Assembly: GCF_028769735.1 (NCBI RefSeq)
Contig: NC_088193.1
Span: 7,777,814 to 7,841,813, forward strand
Length of the DNA: 64,000 bases
Direction: 5' to 3'
From: Zonotrichia leucophrys gambelii
Taxonomy: Eukaryota > Chordata > Aves > Passeriformes > Passerellidae
Made by a program: the position numbers and the translations under genes. Under the pieces are notes generated by a model. That model was given only the letters and a program-made list of their open reading frames with translations, was not told where the DNA came from and searched no databases. Shown piece by piece: positions 37,201 through 48,733 of the stretch. The stretch's first letter is position 1. Each line of letters starts with the position of its first letter.

Positions 37201-38262
37201 CAGTGACCCCCTCTCTGGGACTGCTGGCCCCTCCTGGAGTGACAACGTGTGACACAGCCACTCTCCCTCTCTGCCAGTCCTGGGACAGGCAAAACTTGGG
37301 ATCTGCTTCATCACACAGACACCACTGGGCCTTGGAATAAAGTGACAGCTAGATTTGTTTTCCAAGCTGATTTTTCATGGCACATGTCCCTGAGCAGCAG
37401 ATTCCAGAAGGGATATGCATAGCAGCCAAATTTGTCTCGGATGTAAGAGAGGAAGTGACCTACAGCTGGAGGAGTTGCCAAACAGGTGCAGGAGATTGGA
37501 TGCAGCACCAGGCAGTCCCCTGCCACCAAGGCAATGCCAAGGAACCTGATCTGGGCATTAGCTCCGTGCCCTCAGAGCAGCTCCACCATCCTTCCTGCAA
37601 GACAACCTCCCCACGAGTTGTTCCACAAATCGTTATCAACCATGTCCCATTGATTTACAGAAATTTAACAGAAAGATTGGTACAAAGTACGCAGAATAGT
37701 ATTCCTCAATAGCAACCAAACAAGCAGAAATCACAGACCAGACCAAACCAATTTCGTACAACATATATTAAAAATACCCAAGTTTACTGCCAGTTAGGAA
37801 TTACCACCAGCTTAGAGCATTAGATTTTTGCATCACACTGAGGTAGATGTTCTGTTTAACCAAGCCTGCTAAAATTTACTGTAAACTCTCATATCAAGCC
37901 ATTCACAAACAGCCACCAGCCTTTTCTTTATCCAGCCCTAAATAACCCAGAACCTCCACAAGACTGATGCAGCTGTTTTGCATTTCCAAACAACATTCAG
38001 ATTATTAAACTCTGTTTACATGCCATTTCTCAAGCTCAGCACATACTTAGCTCCTTGTTTTTCTCCTTCCCTCTAATAAGACAAGTTATAGTATCAAGTT
38101 TTTAAACTCACAAGATTTTCTCCTACTCATCTTGTTGTTTGGAGAGCTAGATTATACTGAGCTCTTAGATTTAGGCAAAAGCTGGAATTTCCTCTGTCCA
38201 GTTATTTTCATATATGCAAACACAACACGCGTTTCGTACACACAAAACTAATATATACTCGT

Positions 38263-38310
38263 TTATGTGTGCGCATGTGTGTATTTATATATACACACAC
38301 ATACAAACAC
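38263..38310. repeat. TG/TA/CA microsatellite with near-palindromic layout
   Basis: TATGTGTGCGCATGTGTGTA followed by TTTATATATACACACACATA: alternating purine-pyrimidine DNA whose TG-rich left side pairs with the CA-rich right side. It lies about 0.5 kb downstream (in gene sense) of APLP2 exon 1. Confidence 0.75.
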
Positions 38311-38499
38311 AGACTCCTATGAGCATCTAAGCCATTTCTATTTGAAATGCATAGCCTTTACACTTGGCTGAAGCATCTTCCCCGAATGCCGAGGTACCAG
38401 TTCCAACGCAAAGATTTATTTTGGATCCATCATCAACCAAATGGATTCGTTCAACCGAGATTTTTCTCTAGGGAATAGCCCTCTAACAGTCTTCAATGC

Positions 38500-39200
38500 T
38501 TCTGGACCCATCTGAGCTGGCCGCTCCTGTTCCCGTGCCAAGAATGCCGAGGTCACGTCCCCAAAAAAACAGCCCCAAGCATCCCGGTGAGACGGAGCTT
38601 CCCGTCCAGATGAGAGCGGCCTGAGGAACACGGCTTTCGCGAAAACACCGGTAAAATACGAACTCACCACCCCGGGAAGGTCTCAAAGACGCTGGACAAT
38701 CTCCAGGCGGCTCCACACCAGCCGAGACACCCCGAATCCCGCTTACCTCCCGCCTATGCATCGGGTACCCCGGGGGAGCCCTCCCCCACACCCCTCACAC
38801 ACCTCGATGTATCCGGCGAGCGCGGCCGCGGGCCCGAGAAGCGCCAAGAGGGGCAACATCGCAGAGCCCATCGCCGCCGCCATCACCCGCCGCCGCCCGA
38901 GCGCAACTGCGGCCGCAGCGCCCCTGCGGGGACCCGCCTCGCCAGGCCCCGCCTCCGCCAAGAGTGACAGCCGCACGAGCCAATCGAGAGGCGGCAGCTA
39001 GCCGCACCTCCGCAACGCTTCCAGCCAATGGGGCGAGGCGCAGGGCATGTGGAGCCGCCCCCCGGCGGGAAATGGCGGCCGGCGCTGACGGGAGCCGTGG
39101 GGGGACAGTTAGGGCTGGGGCGTGGCCTGGTCGGGCCTTGCCACACCAGGCCTGAGGGAAAACTGCGCATAGCGAGCCCCGGAAAAGGCCGTGGCTTGTA
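38500..39200 (-). promoter_or_regulatory. APLP2: APLP2 promoter CpG island
   Basis: A GC- and CpG-rich block surrounds coding exon 1 within an otherwise AT-rich region. Upstream of the ATG are two CCAAT boxes (38,980-38,984 and 39,025-39,029 as read on the plus strand) and a YY1-like AAATGGCGGC at 39,070-39,079. No TATA box is evident. This is the usual architecture of a broadly expressed TATA-less promoter. The exact transcription start is not visible; it is probably between about 38,900 and 39,080. The island borders are estimates by eye. Confidence 0.8.
38803..38883 (-). CDS. APLP2: APLP2 coding exon 1: start codon and signal peptide
   Basis: The exon encodes 27 codons, MAAAMGSAML then a hydrophobic Leu/Ala stretch, ending in AGYIE, the conserved APLP2 signal-peptide end. 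The start is the first in-frame ATG, with a good context (G at -3 and G at +4). The open frame continues upstream but contains no further ATG. Two more in-frame ATGs (codons 5 and 9) could also serve. The donor reads GAG|GTGTGTG, leaving phase 0, which fits exon 2. Cleavage probably falls just before or within AGYIE, near the exon border. Confidence 0.93.
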
Positions 39201-40159
39201 TGGCCATTTGGAGGCTAAACGCTTCACCTCACCACTGCGGTGAGCAGGAACATTCTGGGCTAATAAAAGCCTAATGAGGCGTTTTCCTCATCTGAAAATA
39301 AAACAATGATGTTTCCCACTCAAAAAACTGTCTCTACATCTATCCCCGATTTCTCAAAGCTCTGGACCCATGTGCAAGCATCAAGTTCCCAGCCATTTGG
39401 GTTTCATAATAAAACTCAACACATATGTCCTTCTTTATTTTTTTTTTCTTAAAATACAGCTGTTGAACGATAAGAATGACAATCTTGATGGCTTCATCCT
39501 TCTGCCAACACCAGGTGCTCACCAGACATGACCTGGGAGACATCACCTGTGTTGCCACACAAGCTGCTCTGTAAACACAGCACAGCTCTCCATAAACTTT
39601 AAATAACATGCATGCATTTAATTAAAAAACAGACACATCACCATCACCACCTTCAGTTTGTGTTTCTTTTCAATCAGAGCACAAGAGCAGTTCCTTCCAG
39701 TGCAGATGTTCTGCCACTGCTAGTGCTGCTATTTCAGGACACATTTCTGGCTTTAAAACCAGGTTTTTGTGCCAAATTTGCATTGAGGGTATTTTAATTT
39801 CATCATGCTACTTTAAAAATGGAAATTTAAAATAATTAGAATTTTAAAATAAGCAAACTCTTCAGGAAAAAAGCAGATCTACCAAGTGCAGTTGCTGATA
39901 CCACAGACCTTCCATATGTGTGCAGAGCATTTATTAGTCCCTTTTTAGTACTTTCCTTGGTTTTCCCAATGTAAATGTAGGTCAGTCAGCTCAGGGATGA
40001 CAAATGACCACCTTGAAGACACAACTGCTAGAGATCCCACTTGTTTCAAGAACATAAGATCTTTAAAAATACCAATATATTTTAGACTTGATGGATTTTT
40101 TTTCACACTGACGTGCAGTGAGCCCATTGGCATTAAGTTAGAAAAGCAATATCATGGAA

Positions 40160-40243
40160 ATCACAGAATGGTTTGGGTTGGAAAAGCTCATCTTGTCCCA
40201 GACCCATGCCATGGGCAGGGACACCTTCCACTAGACGAGGGTA
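40160..40243 (-). mobile_element. Short CR1 LINE fragment, intergenic
   Basis: ATCACAGAATGGTTTGGGTT and CCATGGGCAGGGACACCTTC are preserved, then the match stops after CCACTAGACGAGG. This is a very short, internally deleted CR1 3' end. Confidence 0.85.
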
Positions 40244-42278
40244 GACTATCCTATAGATTCCATACATTTGCTTTCATTTTTGTGTGAAGATTCACGAGGT
40301 GCTTAAATGGGATAGAAAAAGATCTTAGCACAGAATGTCCCAGTTACAAAACATTTCCATTCTTAACTTCCATATTCTTTACTGGCTCTTACAAGTGCTG
40401 TTTTCTGAAATAGGAACATTGCTGAAATATTGCAGATGGGGTAAATCTGTATGACAGATCAATAAGCAGCCCTGTTTTAATTAAAATTGCTGATTGTTCC
40501 ACTGGTCACTTACTATAGTCTCTTTCTTACACTCTTTGAAAACCCTTAAATCTCTTTTACTGCAGTCCTCTGGCATATATAATTCTCTTTTTAGTCTGGC
40601 CAAGTTCAGTTGAAAAACAGAGTAACAAGTTGCTTTTGAAAACTGGCACATTTTATGTAAGTATTTTAATGTGCAATATGAATACAGGAGTAAATAACAA
40701 GACAATTCTGAGTTAGGCTTTTCCCTTTACTTAAAAAGGAGGGATGGGTTTTTTTCCCCCAGTCCAAAATGTACAAGTTCTTTATAAATCTTTGGGATGG
40801 GACTTTCATTCGAGGTTGAATTTATATAGTATTTAAAGTGCTATATAAATTAATTTACTTTTAATATTTACATAGTGCTTGGTGAGAATTTATGTTCACA
40901 GCACTGACTCCAACAGTGTGATCCTTGTTTTTCTGAAAAACTTCAAATCTAGTGACTCTTGGAGAAGTCTCTCTGATAAGTATGAGGTACAAACTTAGCT
41001 GCATCCTCACCTGCTCCTAGTCCTGAACTGTAGATACACCAGGGTGTTAGAGCTGAAGTCCTGCAGTGAGGCTAAAACACAGGATATTCCTCTTCAAGAG
41101 CCAAGGCCATCAGTGCTCAGTTCACTGCCTAAAAAGCAAGTGAGAAATCAAAGTTTGAAGAATAACACATTTCCCTTCATACAGAGAGATCAGTCCTACC
41201 AGGACAAAAAGTCCCCAGAAAAAAAGGTTTTATCTCCCAGACCTTGGTCATTCCTTGGTGATGATCAGGAGCTCTACATGCAACTAAATTCATATGACTG
41301 CAGGATGGCAGGGAGAGAGATTGAGATAAGAGCCTCCAGTAAGATGCAAATGGAATTCCATCAGTTGGAAAAAACACAAAGGCTTTTAGCATGAAAAGGA
41401 TTTGGGGATGGCTTTTTTCAGCCACCTGTCCACACAGGTCACTGCAGGCATAGTGGCATGATGGCCATGTTTAATTCAGTGCAGAGGTTTATTTCAGGTG
41501 AGCACTGGTACTTGTCTGTTGCCTGTGACAACAGCACCAATTTGAATCAATGCTCCAAGGCTGCAGCATTCCCTAAGACACCTCTCCTGCTGTTAAACCT
41601 GTTAGGTAGGCGACAGCTTACATTTACTTCCAAGAATTGCGTTTTACCCAAGTTCTGGAGCTCTTAGTGCCCTTTTCCAGGACATCTGGGCTAATGAAGC
41701 ACTGAGAATCTCATCCTCACCTTTGGCTGCCAATGTTTATTCTGTAAGAAATGTTTCAAGCGATCATCTCTGCCCCTTTTGACTTGCAAGACCATGATTT
41801 TGTAAACAAAAAGAGCATATTTGTGATTGCAAAAATGTACTCTGAAAGAATAATGTTAAATTCATGATAAAAAGAGCAAACAGAAGTCATCAAGGAATGC
41901 ACCTGGTACCATTAAATTCTCTCATTAAAGCAGCAACTGTATAAAACTTATGCATTGAGATCCTTTCAGTACCTAGAGAATAAGTTCAGGAGAAGTGAGG
42001 AAATCTTTGAAGATTCCCACCATTCTCCTGAATTCCTGAAATTAAAGTGTAATATTAGTCTAACCAGTGAATTGTAATCCTGTACAGCTAAACTTCATTG
42101 AAGATTTAAAAGGCGGATCGCATCATTTGTACTAGTTCTGTGTGGCAGGTATGTGCAAGGTAGAGCTTGCAGAGGTAGAACTGAGTCAATCTGCATTTTA
42201 GGAGGTAGAATGCAAACTGAAGTTAGAAACAACTAAAGAATATGGTGGGATTAAGTAAAGAACTCCCTACTGCTTATT

Positions 42279-42331
42279 ATTGGAGTATCATAATCATACT
42301 CCAATTGTACTACTGCTGAATACAATTCAGC
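42279..42331. repeat. Two adjacent perfect hairpins
   Basis: First hairpin: ATTGGAGTAT, 7-base loop, ATACTCCAAT (42,279-42,305). Second: GCTGAAT, ACA, ATTCAGC (42,315-42,331). Nine bases separate them. No transposon is recognised. Confidence 0.75.
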
Positions 42332-45300
42332 AATATAAGAAATACTAAGCAGTGCTTCTAGGAAAAATATAGTGCACAAATGATGCCCACCTAACTGCCC
42401 CAACTCATCTGGAGCCATCCTGCCCTTCAGGCAAGACCTCTACCTATCATCAAGGCTGTGTAAGGGGCAGAAAGCAATGCAAAACTGTTACTAGCCAACT
42501 CAAACTTGATCCAACATCCAGCTATTTAAGTGCCTGTGGGACATAATATTTCTCCAGACTCAAAAATAACATCAGAAGGTTGCCAACGTCACCTGGAATT
42601 GGGCATCTGTATTTGTCTACAGCACTTCTGTGTGGAAGTCTAGGGTTCTTGCAGCCTTGCAGCTCAGCCTTCCATTTGTGACTGAAAATGACACAGTGGG
42701 GACAAGATGTAGGAAGTCCAGCAGCAGTGAGATGAAGGAAACTGCTGAAGAAACTGGGCTTAAGATATACAGTGAGAACAAAGATGCTCCATAGAAATAT
42801 GGTAACAAAAAATGCAGAAACGTTGAGAGGCAGACAGGAGCTTAAAAACAAAAAGGTGATTTGTAGAGGAATACAGTGAAGTTCAGAAGAGTGAAAGGAT
42901 GGAGAATAACAGGGAAAAATGGAATAACTGCAGACGTGACAAAAACAGCACAGAAATCTGTGAAAAGAAGTGACATAGTAAATGGTGGTGGACAGTAAGC
43001 CTTTGTTTCTGCTCAGAGACTTCTTTAAAAGGGATTGGCAGGGAAGGGAGAAAATCTACTTTTCATTATTCCAATAAATCCTTAACTCTTGCTAGCCTTT
43101 TTCCCACTGCTCTGGTCCATGCCTGAAACAGTGTCATTCATCTGGCTTCCACTGACATGTCTGAAGTGGGCAGATCTGCACAGGAGTTTGTGCTGTATTC
43201 ACCTCAAACAGCACAGTCCTTGCCTATTGCATGTAACAGACTGTTAAGGAAACAAGCCTGGCATTAATACTCCTGTAACTGAAATTAACCTAACCTTTTT
43301 TTAGGTTTGGAGATATTACAGCTTTGCTGAAGCACCAGCACAGAAAGGTTCAGTTGCATTGCAAAATGAAAAATGCATCAATCCAGGATGCTTAAGGGCA
43401 GCATAAGAGAGTGGCTGCTAAGGAAAGCTGCTGCTCCTTCAACATTCTGCATATGAATCTCAGCATCCAGAAAATGTGCTAAATCTATGACCTCCTCTCA
43501 TTTCTAGATGGGGGGCAAAACCATTGGTGAATTTAATTGGACAATTTGTTTTTCTGAAGACTAGCCAAGGCAAAAGCAACATCTGAGAGACGGGAGGAAT
43601 TCATTTTGGAATAGATTTGTATGTATGTAGGATTCACTTCCCAGGAAAAGAAATTACTTCTGATATATAATTCAATAGAGTAATGAGCCCACATTCAGAC
43701 TGAGGATCCCACATACAGAAATAGCAGAGACTAGCTACCTTTTTAGCTAATACACAAACTGGGAATTTATGCTGCTCATTTTCTCTCTACAGATGGATCC
43801 GAGGCTTTGAGCACTGGCAGCAACACCTGATGCTTCTCCAAGGAACTGAACACAAACATTGAATGTGACACTTCAAGAGAGAACTCAAAGATTGAGGTTC
43901 TAGAGGTCTACAAGTAAAGGCACAGAGAAGACGTGTTGGGGAGAGAGGAAGGAGAGGCTGCTTTGCAGAAAATCTTTAGTGAACTCTCATCCTCTTGCTC
44001 GGTGAGACGTATCTTCCTGCAATGGCATCCAGTCTCCTTTATCTCTTCTAGTCCGTGAAGACTGAAGCGATGTTTAACCTCTGAAGATGGCAGTCAGTCG
44101 TTCATGAATCAAGGCAAACAAACCATTCCAACCTAAATAAGCTGAGTCCCACAGCTGTGGTAGAGAAGACATCTGAAAGAGAAAAAGCCCACAATTAAAA
44201 AGAATCCATCAACAACTGATGAGTTGTTTATCATTACGGTGCTGAGATTTCTCCTGTTGTCCTTGGATGTTTCTTCCCTCACCCCTCCTCTGCTTTCCTG
44301 TATCAGTCATTTCAGCAGTGTGAAAGGTTGTTCATTTTACAGAGGTCTTTAATGAAAGATGAAAATTCAAATATGTTATAATTAGCTGCAGTTCCACATA
44401 AGTCAGTATTATTGCAGCTTTTATATTAGATCCTCATTTGTCCCACAAATGATTGTGTCAAATATTACAGTAGAATGATTAATGACATCAGACATAATGG
44501 AAGGATTAAGCATTGATACAGGAGACTTGCTTGAGAAGAATAATTTTAACTTCTTTTCACTTATAATTTATTTTTGTCCTATACTGTAAAAGAAACCTGA
44601 AATTGAAAATAAAAATGGCTTGTGTTCCTGGCAAGTAACAGAAGACATCTGATTCATTATTTAATTCTTCATTCAGTATTCATTGGTAGATTAAAAGCCA
44701 AATCATCGTAACAAATGGCACAGCAATGAACAACATGGAATATAAAAACCTCAGGACTTGTCCTGCTGAATAAATGTGGAATCATTTACATCTTTGAAGA
44801 TAAGTGTAATTCAACAGCAAAAAATTGATTCCTCCCTCTGCAATCAGGTCTGATTCAGCATCTGTTCCATCAGGCATCATGGAATTGCCTGTGCTAACAA
44901 GCTGTTTCACGGCACACTAAAGTCACCTTTTATTTCACCACCAATCACTTGTTTGAGCAGTTACTCAGTTTGCAAGAACAGGGTGTATGAGGAAGTTATG
45001 ACACAGGAACAGGCAATAAGGAATTTAAAATGTCTAGAAGACACATCATGTCTGATAATACAAATTACTGGGAACTGTAGTTTTCCATCAGCTGCATGGT
45101 ACCTTTAAGTGCTTTTTTTTCCCTTTTGCACTTAAAAGCAGAATAACTTCAAAAATCCCCTCCTTACTTTAATTTGGTATCAGCACAGAAGGCTGCAGTT
45201 TGAATCATTCTATTTAAACAAATATTAAGACATTTCCTGTTACAATCATTGGGGCCTCACAGTTCTCAAACACCAAGTCATCCTTCTTATTTCAACACAT

Positions 45301-47721
45301 GAATATTGACTTTCAGTGCTCGAAATGCACACCTGGAGACACAGGACCTGCAGCTTTGCCTCCAGCACTATCACCAGACCCGACATTGGGAAGGAGCTAT
45401 AGGGTCTTTTCTGAGCAGCAGCCTGGTCTTCCACTGATAGTCAGAGGAAAATCAGTGGGATACAGGAATTCCCAGTCACAGGAATTCATATTTGCAGACC
45501 TTGCTCTACAAGTTCTTTATTTCAATGCTCCAAATACACCCAGGGCTCTACAGCACTATTGACTTACAAACTCATTCAAGAGAGAGGCTTCATATTGTGC
45601 TCTGGGGTTTTTATAACCTTTGAAACAGAGTTCTTTGGAGGGCCACAGGAAGTGAAATGCAGCAGTGCTTTGGCAGGTTTTAAACTCCTAAAGCAGCAAG
45701 AAGTTTGAATATAGGTTCTCTTGGTGATAAGAAATACAGAAATACATGTATTTGAAGTCAGTGTCAGTTGAATAAAGGCAAAGGGCAGGACACAGCTGAA
45801 AAGAACTAGGACATGTAAGTAGAAGCTGAATCCCAGTGTCTCCAAGGGAAGGAGGGGGCCGCCTACAACTTCCACCCCAAACCCATGGCCTGAGGGGGAG
45901 AACAGGCTCTTTCTGAATCACATTTTCACAGAAGCTGAGTCAGCTCCTGAGAGATGTTTAACTAAGTCTCTGTTCTGCAACTTTCCAATAGTCTTTTCCC
46001 ATATCTTGCAAAAGGCTGAATATGAACTTGCTCCTTTTATTTTACCATGATTTTCCCTCATAGGAGAGAGAACAGCCTGTGTCTTTTGCCACTCAAAGCT
46101 TGCCAAGGCTCAAAGATCTCTTTTCTCCCCCAAAATTAAAAGACATTTTGCCCCACAATAATGAAAAACACCATTTTGAAGGAGAGCTTCACACTGATAT
46201 CAGAGTATTCCGTGTTTTTGGAAGCAAATTACTAGGCTTCCTCTAACTCTAGGCGTCCTGCCTTGTCCCAGTCACTTGGTCGACTCCCCAAGGTCTCCAC
46301 CAAAATGTAGCTCATTGGCTAAGTTATAGAAAAGGAGTCTTAAGTAGAGCACTCTATTGAGGTTTGAGTTTTCACTTTAAAATGCAAATGGATGGTAGTT
46401 AATTCCCCTTTGGGATTTAAGAGCTTAATTTAAAATGGGAAATGATGATACAAAAATATGTATCAGAAAGCATTGCAGTGTGAAAATGAATCCTTTGCCA
46501 CATGAATGCAGATTCTTAGGGTCAGCAGACATCTTCATTTATCTGTATTTTAATAGTTTCCCTCAAAACTCCTTTTGGCTAAATTCTTCCTCAGTGTACT
46601 ACTTGGTACAGTCTCAGTGGACAGCAATAAGGACAAAATTTGACCATGTTTTCTATTTTCTAAAATCTTATAGATCAGCATATTTAAACACATCAATATT
46701 TTGCTGGGCATGATAAATAACACCCTCATTTCTCTTAAGATGTCTAACAAGACCTTTTCCATACTTACTGAAAATACAGCTAAATGACAGGCCCATTTGC
46801 CAGTTCTTTGTCAACTGAGAAGGCTAAAAAGCAATTTTAAAAAAAGCTGCTTAGCAAAGATGTTAAATCAATGTTTGCTAACCAATTGCAAAAGTCTTCC
46901 ATCTCCCTTTCTTTCTCACAGCTACCATTTTACTTCTAATGGGGGAGAAAATAAGCATATATAATTATGTCTTTAGATCAATTTATGCTTAAACACATAT
47001 AAACACACAGATACACCTCTGCAACCTTACTTGGTGATGCAAGTACTGTAATCTGTAGTTAAAATTCAGAGTGCTCCAATCCTTGCATGATCAGAACTCA
47101 AGTAACTCAACCAGATTCCTTCTATTTGTTCTGTCTTCTGGAACATATATCTGTACATAACCCTTCAAAAGAATCACTTCTATGCACACAGACACTGGCA
47201 AAACCACATCCACCAGTTTTCATAAACCTTATCCCAGCAAAGGATGGAACTGCATCAGCATGAGATAAAAAATACAGATCACAGCAGGCAACTGCAAAGC
47301 TCCTTGTCTCTGTTTAGAAAGGTGTAAACCTGGGGTCAGGGTGATTATCTAGAAATTATTTGTATTTGGATACACTTCCTTTGGCACATGGGCGCAGAGC
47401 TGTGGCCAGGAAGCACATGTGGGGTGGTAAAAGGGGAGCAGCCCCCAAGCCAGGTGTTCCCCTGGCCAACACCATGTACTGATCCAGCATCAGCTGCATC
47501 ATCTAGAAAAAGCACATGGGTAGATCTCTTGGCAGGGTCAGTAATTAAATATTTGTATCACCTAAAAACCAACAATGACTTACACAAGCCTTATTTCAAG
47601 CTTTCCCTCTTTCTGTACAAGACCGTATCAAATAGTCAAACATTTTGGTTTTGCCCTTCTTTTTGTTTCCATGTTTTTCTTTCATATTGCAAACTGTCCA
47701 ATTTCTCCAGGCTCTGTTCTC

Positions 47722-47757
47722 TTTTTTTTTGTTTTTGTTTTCGTTTTTGTTTTTGTT
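47722..47757 (+). repeat. (GTTTTT)n simple repeat
   Basis: T-rich tract with G (once C) about every sixth base, following a T9 run. Confidence 0.85.
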
Positions 47758-48568
47758 AGACTGACTTCAGTCAAACCCTAGGTCTGAAAGTCCCCAAACA
47801 GTCAACAACGAACATATTTCGGTGTGGTAAATTTGAGAAGTCACAATAAGGGCTGTGGTATGGTACAATGATATCACTCACAGAGGACTGTTACTTCATT
47901 GTGAATAGAAACAGCATCTGGAACGGGGCAGGAAATCACTTACCAAAGGAGAATCCAAGAAGTACAGCAATGAAAAATAAGATTCAAATGAGTTTATGGC
48001 TAGGTAAGTTGTTGTCTTTGTTGGGAAGATGTTTCTTTAAAGTCAGGGAAGGAAAAATATTTCACATGATGTCTTTTTGCCACTTTCAACTCCAATGTTT
48101 GTCAATAGCTTTTTAACAATTGCATGATTCACTATTGAGTGTTCCATGCCAAGAGAAGTCAGCATTCTGTACAGCAGAGGGCTCTTTCATTCCTTTTTAT
48201 TTCATACTTCTGTTATCAACCAACATGTCAGCTGTGAAATAAAACCTGGAGAAAAGCTTTGAAAGGAGATAAATTCCCAGCAGGTGTCACAGAAATATTG
48301 AATTGACATTTAGTCTTCGTTACACCTTCTGTGGGGTTTTGCTGTGTTACAGTTGCTGTATACTAAATTAAATAGGATTTTAAAATACTTTTTTCTACAC
48401 TGAAAGAGAAAGTGAGCAGGTAAAAATAAAACTAGGTAAGTGATGGGAAAAAAAAGAGAAACAGGCATCACCAGCACAGTTCCTAAAAGTTCTGCAGGGA
48501 ATTAATGAGGAAAGAGCAGAAAAGGGGAGCCAGGATGTGGAATTCAGTGCAAAGATGAATACAGGAAA

Positions 48569-48733
48569 TCACAGAATCCCAGAATGTTTTGGATGGGAAG
48601 GGACCTCAAAGCCCATCTCATTCCACCCCTTCCATGGGCAGGGGAGACTTTCCACTAGACCAGGTTGCTCCAACAAGGAGCATCCAACATGGCCATAAAC
48701 ACTTCCAGGGATGGGGCAGCCACAGCTTCTCTT
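48569..48733 (-). mobile_element. CR1 LINE 3'-end fragment, intergenic
   Basis: It reads TCACAGAATCCCAGAATGTT, GGGAAGGGACCTCAAAGCCC, TTTCCACTAGACCAGGTTGC and ACTTCCAGGGATGGGGCAGC, the reverse complement of an avian CR1 3' end, about 165 bases. Confidence 0.88.

Larger units (their letters stand above)
17076..38802. other. APLP2 intron 1 (21.7 kb)
   Basis: Long first intron, as in other vertebrate APP-family genes. Mostly AT-rich, with an A13 tract near 21,533, an A18 tract at 24,832 and alternating purine-pyrimidine tracts near 34,271 and 38,263. No CR1 was recognised in it. The one coding-like segment is at 32,595-32,703. Conserved enhancers may well exist but cannot be told apart from a single sequence. 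Confidence 0.75.
1..38883 (-). other. APLP2: APLP2 gene, 5' part: coding exons 1-11 (3' end beyond left edge)
   Basis: Amyloid precursor-like protein 2 is a type I membrane glycoprotein of the APP family, processed by secretases and able to bind heparin, copper and zinc. Eleven exons with GT-AG borders splice into 514 uninterrupted codons: exon 1 codons 1-27, exon 2 28-85, exon 3 86-128, exon 4 129-166, exon 5 167-224, exon 6 225-298, exon 7 299-354, exon 8 355-393, exon 9 394-418, exon 10 419-471, exon 11 472-514. Domain order is signal peptide, growth-factor-like domain, copper-binding domain, acidic region, Kunitz domain, E2. It is APLP2 and not APP or APLP1 because of the E2 start [20 protein letters not shown] and the Kunitz exon (APLP1 has none). 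The family is about 760 residues long, so roughly 250 residues, including the membrane segment, lie off the left edge. No frameshift or stop was seen. Confidence 0.97.

Noticed and set aside
38884..38976. In-frame upstream extension of APLP2 exon 1 by 31 codons
   Set aside because: The extension begins at GTG, not ATG, and has no further ATG before 38,883. It would place an Arg-rich stretch before the signal peptide. The first ATG in good context is kept as start.
41044..41394. 116-codon polar open frame right of APLP2
   Set aside because: It starts at GTG, no homology is recognised and there is no promoter or splice context; left as chance.
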